Shown here: positions 24,959 through 32,291 of the stretch, piece after piece
Layout of the letters: the number at the start of each line of letters is the position of its first letter
Position numbering within the stretch: position 1 is the first letter of the stretch
Source: a bacterium
GTDB lineage: Bacteria > Armatimonadota > JACIXR01
NCBI GenBank assembly: GCA_014360495.1
Contig: JACIXR010000008.1
Location: 79,291-143,290, forward strand
DNA: 64,000 nt
Direction: 5' to 3'
Program-made: the position numbers and the translations under genes
The notes under the pieces: model-generated
What the model saw: only the letters and a program-made list of their open reading frames with translations
What the model was told of the DNA's origin: nothing
Databases searched by the model: none

Positions 24959-26047
24959 TTATTTAAGAGTATGTGTAGATATAATTTCCACTATTCTCTC
25001 TCCTGCCCTCCCATCCCCGAAGAAATCGTGGCGGGGAAAGGAGAGTGGCTCTTTTTTGACGTTCTCCAAAATTTTGTCAATATCCGTTCCCGCAAGGACA
25101 TTCCAGCCTCCCTCAAGCGTTTCCACCCAACCTGTTTCATCTCTTAAAGTGACGCAGGGAACTCCGAGAAAATAAGCTTCCTTCTGCACTCCACCAGAAT
25201 CGGTCAATATCTTTCTCGCATTTTTCTCCAAAATAAGCATATCAAGATAGCCAACTGGCTCAATGACCCTCAATCTCTCAAGAAATTCCTTTAAACTAAA
25301 TCTTTCCACAGCCTTCCTTGTGCGAGGATGGATGGGAAAGACAACGGGAAGCTCCAATTGATTGAGGGCTGATAGGAGATTTTTAAGCTTTTCCCTGTGG
25401 TCCGTATTTTCCGCTCTATGAGTTGTCGCCAAATAGTAATTTCCAGGTGTAAGGGATAAGTTATCAAGGATTTTGCTGTATTTTTCCGCTATGGGAAGGG
25501 AAGCGAGGAGAGCATCAAACATAACATCGCCCGTGAAGAAAACTCCCTCTGTTATTCCTTCTCTTTTTAGATTCTCTACAGCGGTTTGTGTTGGGCAGAA
25601 GAGTAGAGAGGAGAGATGGTCTGTGAGGATGCGGTTTTGTTCCTCAGGCATTTCCCTTTTATGTTCCCGTATTCCTGCTTCAATATGGGCAACTGGGATA
25701 TTTAATTTGGAAGCAGCGAGAGCCCCCGCAAGGGTGGAGTTCGTATCGCCGTAGACGAGGACGAGGTGAGGATTCTCCTTTAAGAGAACATCTTCAATGC
25801 GCTCAAGCATCCTCGCGGTTTGCTTTGCGTGTGTGTCGCTACCCACTTCCAAGTTATAATGGGGCTTTTTCAATTTAAGCTCTTGGAAGAATATCTCCGA
25901 CATTCAGTAGTCGTAATGTTGACCAGTATGGAGGAGTATTTCCTCAATTGTTTCTGAGAAGGTGGAGTTGTGTTTCTCAATTGCCTGAGAAACAATGGTA
26001 GCTTTAATGAACTGAGGTCTTGCGCCTACTATTGAAACAATCTTCAT
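24959..26047 (-). pseudogene. wecB: WecB-type UDP-GlcNAc 2-epimerase interrupted by in-frame TGA
   Basis: Reading from ATG 26047 gives [19 protein letters not shown]...[11 protein letters not shown], the exact WecB N-terminus, then TGA at 25904-25906, then MSEIFFQELKLKKPHYNLEVGS in the same frame with the rest of an intact epimerase (VYGDTNSTLAGALAASK, HIEAGIREH, PIHPRTRK, TDSGGVQKEAYFLGVPC). Only one codon, after HYDY and before MS, is a stop; homologues have E, N or G there. An ATG follows the TGA directly (TGAATG), so translational restart could make a 314-residue C-terminal piece, but that lacks the first part of the nucleotide-binding fold. Possible causes are a sequencing error, recent gene loss or a recoded stop. 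TGA is a normal stop elsewhere in this window. Confidence 0.85.
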
Positions 26048-26122
26048 GCATCTATAAATGATATCTTTGATTTAAAGGATTGGGTAGTCATAATTTCTTT
26101 CTTCTCTTCTCTAACTAATGAA

Positions 26123-26770
26123 GTGTTGGCTGAGAGGTATCCGAGATTTTCTCTCTTTCTCAGAAAGAAACTCAATGGTCCCGAGATTTCCTCTGTATTT
26201 ATCTTGGTCATTGAAGCTATCCTCAGAAAATTTGAAATTAGGAAGTTTTCTGAGGAGGGGCTCTCGGAAACAATTAAAGACTTTAGGGATTTTTCCCCTC
26301 TAAAAACTGACCCAAATTGCCCTGTTTGTTCCTCCCCAAATCGCTTCCAATACGAACGCTATTACATCTCCTGCAATAAAGACCTTGAATGGGTTCTCTC
26401 TGTCGCCTACGCTTTAAATGAGCATCATCTTACACTAAAAGATTTCAAAATCCACTTCCAAAAACACTTCAATCCCCAGGTCGATATATCAAGGGCTTCT
26501 CAGGATGTTTTGAAAAAGATTGGAGAGCGAGAAGGTGCGGATTTTGTTGAGAATGTTCTCTCACATTTCTCCTTCACAAACGAGCTTCTGGAGAAGTTGG
26601 AGGAGAGAATTAAGGAAGCGATAGAGAAAAAGGCGGAGATTCCATCAAAAGAGGCTGACCTCCTTAAATCGCTACTTTTGACATTGCTTAGATACGCAAA
26701 ATGGCTTGGGGATTTTAAGGGTAAGGAGGAAAAGGAGGTCAGCAATTTGGAGGAGATTTTTCTCCCTTAG
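26123..26770 (+). CDS. CxxC/HxxxH protein, possibly small-terminase-like, start unclear
   Basis: 215 residues from GTG 26123. CPVCSSPNRFQYERYYIS (near residue 68) followed after about 35 residues by FKIHFQKHF gives a CxxC...HxxxH zinc-site pattern around a helix-turn-helix-like segment, which recurs in small phage terminase-like proteins; this likeness is weak. The C-terminus is helical and charged. The frame stays open upstream to a TGA at 26033-26035, reading a sensible sequence ([20 protein letters not shown]), but without ATG, GTG or TTG, so the gene may be 5'-truncated where it meets the epimerase gene. The next gene starts directly after its TAG. Confidence 0.5.
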   Translation: MLAERYPRFSLFLRKKLNGPEISSVFILVIEAILRKFEIRKFSEEGLSETIKDFRDFSPLKTDPNCPVCSSPNRFQYERYYISCNKDLEWVLSVAYALNEHHLTLKDFKIHFQKHFNPQVDISRASQDVLKKIGEREGADFVENVLSHFSFTNELLEKLEERIKEAIEKKAEIPSKEADLLKSLLLTLLRYAKWLGDFKGKEEKEVSNLEEIFLP

Positions 26771-28825
26771 ATGATTTACTTCTTATACGCTCCTCACTTC
26801 CTCTTCTCTTTTACCTGGAATGTTAAACCCAGAAAACTCAGTTGCGTCTACTTCACTTTTTGCAGTCAATATTCCCCTACGGGGATAAATCATTTCCTCT
26901 CTGGGCTCGTGGCTCAAACCGATGTGGCAAGATATCTTTGCCCCTCGCCAACAGGGGAATTTTCGGAAACGAACGAGCCCCAATCTAATCCCATTGAGAC
27001 GGACTTCCTTTATACCGACTGGCTTACACGCACCCCTTCCACCTATGAAGGAACCCCCATGAGCATGGTTCCCGGGTCATTGGCATTTTTATTTGGCGAC
27101 CATGGAACCTTTTCCGTTTTAGTGGATTTTATAGGGAAGGGGGGCAGGGAACTCTGGCGAATCAACGCGGGCGGTAAAATGGCTTGTGGCTGGTATAAAA
27201 ATAAACAAGGGGAACTCGTCTGGGTGGAATACCCCAAGGAAGGGGAATATTCCTATCAAGGGGAAAGGGAGATAACCGACCTATGGGAAAAGGCTAAAGC
27301 TATCGGCGGGATGGGTTTCCCGCAACTCCTTACTCGGCAAGCCTATTGCCGAGACGAGCATACCATAACAGTTTCCTTGCCCACTCTAACCGCGCTCCTC
27401 CCCTATAAGGAAGGGGGCCATATCCATCTTTTTGACTACCCAGACCCCGAATTTTCCTCCGATAAACTCGCCGAGCTCATCTCCATTGAAGTGGTGTCCT
27501 CAAAGGAATGGGATATCTATTATCCTCCGGGAACTACCATAGAGCATTTAGGACACAAAAGGAGCGAGTCAATCCTGCTCAATCTCGCCTACCGCGCTTG
27601 GGATATCTTCCTTCCCTTCGCCATCCCCATCCCGCGCCCCGAGGGAATGTGGATTATGACGCTCTCTAAAAGCCTCAAGGATAAAAAGCGGATAGAAAGG
27701 AAGACAACAACCCGTGAGCCGTGGGTTTACCAAGTTGAGAACTACCCGATATGGGAATACACGGCGGACTGGTATCTCGCCAATCCTCTCGGCGTCTCCT
27801 TCCAAAAAAGGACGACCATACCCAAATCAAGCGAGACATCGTTTATCTGGTTCCTTTATCCCCTCCTCAAGACATCGGGCGAGCTGGGAGTTTATGTCTA
27901 TGAGATTGATTATCTCGCAAGGAATTGGTATAACAAATGCGACCTATACGCCGGCATCTATCTCGCCTCTGGACGCAAGCTCGTTTATGACCCCTCCGAC
28001 ACCCAAAATGTCCCCGACCCCAACAATCTTATCCTCTACCCTCAACGGGATTATCCTAACTATCTTAACTTTCAAAATGTTTGGAGCTTAATCTATTATT
28101 GGCTTAACAATCCGGCAACGAAGCACCGCCGATATACCCAATGCTTTTCCGCTATACCACCATATCCCTCTTTCCCTATCGGACGCGCCTCCCCCGGTCC
28201 GACTTATAACTGGCACACCGCAACGGGAAACTTTTTAACCATCACAACGGGATGGGACGAGGAGGGGAATTATCGCTGGTATTCCCGAGATTATCAAGGG
28301 CTGTGGGTCACCGAGGGAGCGGTGGATGTCAATGTCCCGCCTCCCGATGTCCTGAACGCAAAATTAGGGGAGCCGATAAGTGAAAGCATATTCCTCTCCT
28401 TCCTGCAACGCCCCGAAATGCCCGAAACAATCCTCTTCTGGTTCCAACCCGAAGACCCCAATTTCTCCTATATCCTGAGCACCTATTGGAACCACCTTTT
28501 AACCGTTCTCGACCATTATCCCATCGGCGCCCCTTTAAATGGATATGTTCCGTGGGAGTTTTATCTCGCTCCCAAAGACCCACGACCCATAACTTGGGGC
28601 AAGCTCAAGATGTTGGTCTGGCGGAAAGGGGAAGGCGTTGTGGCGGAGCGGGATTTGGGGCGCTATCCCATCCAATACCTCTTACCTGCGATTGAAAAGC
28701 AAACTGGGGCGGTTTATCTCCCCCTGATGGCTGATATGCGGGGCGATGGAAGCGGGATTTTCAAGCTTTTTATTTTCCGCAGAAACGATTGGAGCCCCGA
28801 TATCTATGATTTGGGAGGTGAATGA
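26771..28825 (+). CDS. Large unrecognised protein of the phage-like accessory cassette
   Basis: 684 residues rich in Trp, Tyr and Pro with no signal peptide. Segments such as WYKNKQGELVWVEYPKEGEYSYQ, HLFDYPDPEFSSDKLAELISIEVVSSKEWDIYYPPGTT and YAGIYLASGRKLVYDPSDTQ look like linked beta domains; NWHTATGNFLTITTGWDEEGNYRWYSRD resembles a beta-propeller or lectin-like unit. I recognise no family. In style (aromatic-rich beta modules, DPNNL motifs) it resembles the phage-tail-like protein at 13192-15141. The ATG follows the previous stop with no space; the first 40 residues read poorly and the real start could be internal. It overlaps the next gene by 4 bp. Confidence 0.6.
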   Translation: MIYFLYAPHFLFSFTWNVKPRKLSCVYFTFCSQYSPTGINHFLSGLVAQTDVARYLCPSPTGEFSETNEPQSNPIETDFLYTDWLTRTPSTYEGTPMSMVPGSLAFLFGDHGTFSVLVDFIGKGGRELWRINAGGKMACGWYKNKQGELVWVEYPKEGEYSYQGEREITDLWEKAKAIGGMGFPQLLTRQAYCRDEHTITVSLPTLTALLPYKEGGHIHLFDYPDPEFSSDKLAELISIEVVSSKEWDIYYPPGTTIEHLGHKRSESILLNLAYRAWDIFLPFAIPIPRPEGMWIMTLSKSLKDKKRIERKTTTREPWVYQVENYPIWEYTADWYLANPLGVSFQKRTTIPKSSETSFIWFLYPLLKTSGELGVYVYEIDYLARNWYNKCDLYAGIYLASGRKLVYDPSDTQNVPDPNNLILYPQRDYPNYLNFQNVWSLIYYWLNNPATKHRRYTQCFSAIPPYPSFPIGRASPGPTYNWHTATGNFLTITTGWDEEGNYRWYSRDYQGLWVTEGAVDVNVPPPDVLNAKLGEPISESIFLSFLQRPEMPETILFWFQPEDPNFSYILSTYWNHLLTVLDHYPIGAPLNGYVPWEFYLAPKDPRPITWGKLKMLVWRKGEGVVAERDLGRYPIQYLLPAIEKQTGAVYLPLMADMRGDGSGIFKLFIFRRNDWSPDIYDLGGE

Positions 28826-29064
28826 TGTCCAAGCAGGCGGAATTCATGCGATTTTTAAAAAGGGCAATCCAAACGGGTGGCAAACTCACTTTAAGAGTGG
28901 TAAAGATAACCAGTTGGCAGAAGGCGAAAGGTGATGAGCTCGCCAGCCTCATCACGGGAAAGAAAACCTTTGAGGAGATAAGCTATTTTCCCGAACAACC
29001 GAGCGAAGCGGAAGAAGTGGCGAGATGGGATGTGGGGAAATTTGATGAAAACAAGTGGTGGTAG
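28822..29064 (+). CDS. Small protein of the phage-like cassette
   Basis: 80 residues (MMSKQAEFMRFLKRAIQTGG...). Tandem ATGs at 28822 and 28825 follow GGGAGGTGA within the end of the previous gene, so the two are translationally coupled. It has a basic, helical first half and an acidic second half (YFPEQPSEAEEVARWDVGKFDENKWW). No family recognised; the coupling suggests a partner of the 684-residue protein. Confidence 0.6.
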   Translation: MMSKQAEFMRFLKRAIQTGGKLTLRVVKITSWQKAKGDELASLITGKKTFEEISYFPEQPSEAEEVARWDVGKFDENKWW

Positions 29065-29107
29065 GTGGATTCTTTAATGTCAATGTTTAAATGGACCTCC
29101 AAAGGTT

Positions 29108-29136
29108 TTGAAACTTATGGTTTATTCGGTTAAAAT
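29108..29136 (+). promoter_or_regulatory. Promoter for the truncated TIGR04255 gene
   Basis: TTGAAA (29108-29113), 17 bp, TAAAAT (29131-29136), followed 10 bp later by AAAGGAGG just before the GTG start. Confidence 0.65.
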
Positions 29137-29159
29137 CATAATAGCTGAAAGGAGGAAAA

Positions 29160-29480
29160 GTGGAAAGGAAATATAAAAATCCCCGTATTGAAGAAGTATT
29201 ATGCGAGATGCAGTTCCTTATGCCCGAAGGGAAAGGAGACCTCACCTACGCTGGAATAATATATGAGAGAATCAAGGAATCCTTTCCAGAAAAGGACGCT
29301 ATTATAGGGGTAGGTTTTCCCTTGCCACAGCATCAGCGCTATTTTGAACTACCCAAAACTCCGCCTCAGCTATCAATAAGTGTACTGAACAGATTTTTTA
29401 CAAGCGATAAATCCACTGACTTTTTGGAGTATATGAATGCGTTTGAATTCAAAGAGAAAGCAATCAACTTTATATTTTAG
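29160..29480 (+). CDS. TIGR04255-like protein, truncated
   Basis: 106 residues from GTG 29160 behind GAAAGGAGG. The start YKNPRIEEVLCEMQFLMPEGKGDLTYAGIIYERIKESFP matches the N-terminus of the TIGR04255 family (sporadically distributed proteins, normally about 250 residues, function unknown). The family match fades after about residue 85 and the frame closes with a low-complexity ending, 64 bp before the tmRNA 3' end, so more than half of the protein is missing. With a good promoter and ribosome-binding site it may still be expressed, but it is probably a remnant. Confidence 0.6.
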   Translation: MERKYKNPRIEEVLCEMQFLMPEGKGDLTYAGIIYERIKESFPEKDAIIGVGFPLPQHQRYFELPKTPPQLSISVLNRFFTSDKSTDFLEYMNAFEFKEKAINFIF

Positions 29481-29544
29481 AATCACATCGCTTCATAAAG
29501 TTCTTCTGCTACCGCTATTTAAATTGAACTACTTTTTTATTAAT

Positions 29545-29894
29545 TGGTGGAGGCGACGGGAGTTGAACCCGTGTCCGGAAAGCTTCAGCCTCAGGCGTCT
29601 ACGAGCGTAGCCTTTGTTTTGCTTTTCACTTTAACCACTCCCAAAGGCAGGATTGGTTAAAGCATAGCCCCTTTGAGCTTTCCCATAAGCCCAAGGGCGG
29701 AGCCTATGGGGCAGCCGAGTATATGGCGCCTCTCTCACCCCCTCGGCAAGGATGAGGAGACGTCGCTACTTCAATTAAGCAGCGAGCGCGTAAGAGTGGT
29801 TGGCACTTATTTTTCGCCGCATTTTTTACGAGGTCTGCGGCGACCTCGGCTCGCAGCCTGCAACCTCCACTTCCCGTCGAGACCACGCGCCCCC
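29545..29894 (-). ncRNA. ssrA: tmRNA (transfer-messenger RNA)
   Basis: Rescues stalled ribosomes by trans-translation. On the minus strand the 5' end GGGGGCG (from 29894) pairs with CGCCUCC of the 3' end, followed by ACCA, to make a seven-pair acceptor stem with one G-U. TCTCGACGGG near the 5' end and GGGTTCAACTCCCGTC near the 3' end are the tRNA-like hallmarks. The tag frame GCC AAC CAC TCT TAC GCG CTC GCT GCT TAA (29775-29804) encodes ANHSYALAA, preceded by ATAAGT as expected for a resume codon. It is a one-piece tmRNA of about 350 nt with the standard ALAA degron. Confidence 0.97.
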
Positions 29895-29907
29895 ACTTTC
29901 AATTTAA

Positions 29908-29936
29908 ATAATACATAACAATTTTCGTTTTGTCAA
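29908..29936 (-). promoter_or_regulatory. tmRNA promoter
   Basis: Minus-strand TTGACA (29931-29936), 17 bp, TATTAT (29908-29913), ending 13 bp before the mature tmRNA 5' end; a perfect -35 suits a highly expressed RNA. Confidence 0.8.
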
Positions 29937-30112
29937 ATTATCTGAGAACCGTCTTCCGATGTTGGGCTTCTATAAATGAATTAGGGTTCTCATGGTGAGG
30001 GGAGAGGCGAAAAAAGCAATCTAAAGGAGTTTTTGAAATTTTCCTTTGAACATCCAGTCCATTATAAGCACCTTTCAATGGAAGTTTTTGGCGTTTCAAG
30101 AATCACAATCTT

Positions 30113-30743
30113 TGGATTTTATAGTCAAGCAATATGGTAAGTGTCCCAAAGGGTCTCAAAAGTTTTGGAATCATATATTTCCTGAATAATTTCAAAAAGA
30201 TATTGGAATATATAGATAAGAGGAGAGATTTGAAAGGAGAAGATATAGTTAAGTTAAAGATATACAAAGACGCAGGTTATAACCCCGCAGCGCTCCGACC
30301 TCTCTCAAGAAGACCTAAAAATCCAAGAAAAAGAAACTGGGATATAAGAGTGATAGAATAGATGTTGTCTCAAGATTTGGTTATCCCCCTCCCTCCGGGG
30401 GTGTGTTCAAACGGATAACGGGAGCGAGTTCGCGGGAGAATTTGAAGATTTTCTCAGGAATAAGGGTATTATCCATTTCTACACCCATCCAAAGAGACCG
30501 CAAGAGAGCGGCTATGTGGAGCGATTCCAGAGAACTATCCAAGAATATTTCATAGATGTATACCCGCTGGACTCAACGGATATATGCGAATTTAATAAGC
30601 AAATGATGTTATTCCTTATCTGGTATAATGCCTCAAAACCCCATATCGGGCTTAATAGAGATTCTCCTTTGGATTTTATAGTCAAGCAATATGGGAAATC
30701 TCCTAAGGAGTCCCAAATGTTATGGAATCATATATTTCCTTGA
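30113..30743 (+). mobile_element. Fragments of IS481-like DDE transposase genes
   Basis: Three disordered pieces. 30113-30186 encodes DFIVKQYGKCPKGSQKFWNHIFPE, the tail of a transposase. 30187-30361 reads ...DLKGEDIVKLKIYKDAGYNPAALRPLSRRPKNPRKRNWD, like the helix-turn-helix end with its basic SRRPKN motif. 30397-30743 encodes VQTDNGSEFAGEFEDFLRN...SGYVERFQRTIQEYF...WYNASKPHIGLNRDSPLDFIVKQYG...WNHIFP, the C-terminal half of the integrase core with the second catalytic Asp and the final Glu region. The same tail occurs twice, so at least two copies were involved. No intact transposase or clear terminal inverted repeat is visible. Confidence 0.8.
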
Positions 30744-30768
30744 TTTATCTCTCTTTTTCTCTTAATAT
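30740..30768 (+). promoter_or_regulatory. Promoter for the ABC transporter genes at the transposase remnant edge
   Basis: TTGATT (30740-30745), 17 bp, TAATAT (30763-30768), ending 7 bp before ATG 30776 with no Shine-Dalgarno sequence. The -35 overlaps the stop codon region of the transposase remnant, so the old insertion may supply or have moved the promoter. Confidence 0.5.
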
Positions 30769-30775
30769 GAATAAA

Positions 30776-31564
30776 ATGATTCCTCAAATCTATGGGTTGA
30801 AAGCAATTGAGGTAGAAAACCTCTCAAAGAGAAAAGGGGAAACTTTGGTATTGGAAAGCATAAATTTCTCTATTGAAATGGGGGAGTTTGTGGGGTTGCT
30901 CGGTTCCGCGGGAGCGGGAAAATCTACGCTTCTTCGGATTCTCGCAGCGCTTGAGAAACCAGATAGTGGGAAAATCTCCCTCTTAGGTCACGAAAGAAAA
31001 CCCAGGGCGAAATTCCCTTTTCAGGAAATCGGCGTTTGGCTGGAGGACGAACTCCTCATTCCCCACCTCACAATATGGAAAAATCTTTGGCTTGTTTCAG
31101 CCTGCCTCTCCCTTCCTTTCCGTCAAAGGAAGGGACTCATCACAAAATGTCTTGTATCAGCTGGGATTTGGGATATGCGGAATAGAACGATTGATTCCCT
31201 CTCTCGTCGGGAGAGGGGAATAGTAAACGCCATAAGAGCGACATTTCATAATCCATCCCTTCTCCTTTTGGATGAGCCGGAAAGCGAGCTAGATTCCCAG
31301 GGAATGCGATTCATCCTTCAACAAATCTCTCGCCTGCGAGAGGAAAAACAAACAGCGGTTCTCTGGGCGAGCTCTAAGGGAGAATGGTTTGAGAACGCCG
31401 ATAGGGTGGCGATTATGAAAAAAGGGAAGATTATAGCCTTTGATACACCCCTTAATCTCAAGAGATTGATTTCCCGTGAGCTTTATAAACCGGGGGAAAT
31501 TCCGCCACAATCTATAAGCTTAAGAGAGGTATATAAAGTCCTCATAGGTGAGAGAAATGCTTAA
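30776..31564 (+). CDS. ABC transporter ATP-binding protein
   Basis: 262 residues from ATG 30776 (MIPQIYGLKAIEVENLSKRKG). Walker A GSAGAGKST and Walker B LLLLDEPES are intact; the D-loop is ELDSQG. The signature motif is degenerate, LSRRERG instead of LSGGQ, and the usual H-loop His appears replaced (AVLWASSKGEWFENADRVA). It is coupled to a membrane partner whose ATG overlaps its end, so together they form an ABC-2-type exporter. The weak signature suggests low or altered ATPase activity. Substrate unknown. A leaderless start from the promoter just upstream is likely. Confidence 0.88.
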   Translation: MIPQIYGLKAIEVENLSKRKGETLVLESINFSIEMGEFVGLLGSAGAGKSTLLRILAALEKPDSGKISLLGHERKPRAKFPFQEIGVWLEDELLIPHLTIWKNLWLVSACLSLPFRQRKGLITKCLVSAGIWDMRNRTIDSLSRRERGIVNAIRATFHNPSLLLLDEPESELDSQGMRFILQQISRLREEKQTAVLWASSKGEWFENADRVAIMKKGKIIAFDTPLNLKRLISRELYKPGEIPPQSISLREVYKVLIGERNA

Positions 31565-32291
31565 ATTGGAGGTTGGTTTACTCGTTTTCTGGATGGAATT
31601 TGCCTGGGCAATCAGAAGCAAGCTCTATCTTTCCTATATAGCCATCCCCGTTTTCTTCTATCTCGTTTCTTTATCAGCCAGAGCAATAAAACAAATTCCT
31701 TCTCCCATCTACTTTCTGCCCAGCGCTATAGCTCTTACCTTCCTCATCACTTCATTCTTGATTTCTTTTGGATTTGTTCAACGAGGGAAGAGCTATTGGA
31801 ATTTGAGCAGGCTCAGCGGCACTCCTCCCCTATATGTCTTTCTGGGACAGTTATTTTTCTCCTCGCTTGTTGCTATTTTGCAGGCTATCTTGCTTTTCCT
31901 TCTCATTCGTCTTTTCTCAGGTATCGGTGGCTTTGGCAGTTTCGTCCTTTTTCTCTTTTCTTCTTTCCTTTTTTCCCTCCTTTATACTTCCTTATTTCTC
32001 CTTCTTTCCCTTCCCTTTAAGTTTCGCTCTTTGGATTTTCTCTATATTGCCTCAGGTGTTCTTCTGCTATCCATTTTCCTCTCCCATTTATTCTTCCCAT
32101 TTGCTAATCTTCCATCTGCCATTCGCTTTTTCGCACTCATAAACCCACTTACCTATGGTCTGGAAGGGATAAATTGGGCGTTGGGAGGAAGAAGTCAACT
32201 CCCGTTTTTCAATCCCGTCCTTTTTCCCCTTCTTTATCTCCTCTTGTCAATCTTCTTTATCTATTTATTAGGGCGGAAAGCGGTTGATTAA
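31557..32291 (+). CDS. ABC-2 type transporter permease
   Basis: 244 residues from ATG 31557 (behind AGGTGAGAGA). About six hydrophobic helices: near residues 20-40, 48-68, 95-120, 125-150, 158-178 and 215-240. INPLTYGLEGINWALGG near the C-terminus matches the conserved NPLTYxxxxxR/W segment of ABC-2 permeases such as NodJ/DrrB-like exporters. Phe and Leu content is very high. Substrate not predictable. Its stop codon overlaps the stop of the convergent gene at 32288. Confidence 0.85.
   Translation: MLKLEVGLLVFWMEFAWAIRSKLYLSYIAIPVFFYLVSLSARAIKQIPSPIYFLPSAIALTFLITSFLISFGFVQRGKSYWNLSRLSGTPPLYVFLGQLFFSSLVAILQAILLFLLIRLFSGIGGFGSFVLFLFSSFLFSLLYTSLFLLLSLPFKFRSLDFLYIASGVLLLSIFLSHLFFPFANLPSAIRFFALINPLTYGLEGINWALGGRSQLPFFNPVLFPLLYLLLSIFFIYLLGRKAVD

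Noticed and set aside
25904..25906. TGA reassigned as a sense codon in this organism
   Set aside because: TGA ends several intact genes here, such as those at 19837, 21089 and 28825, so a general code change does not fit.
29704..29886. 60-residue minus-strand protein
   Set aside because: It lies wholly inside the tmRNA and arises from reading through that RNA gene.
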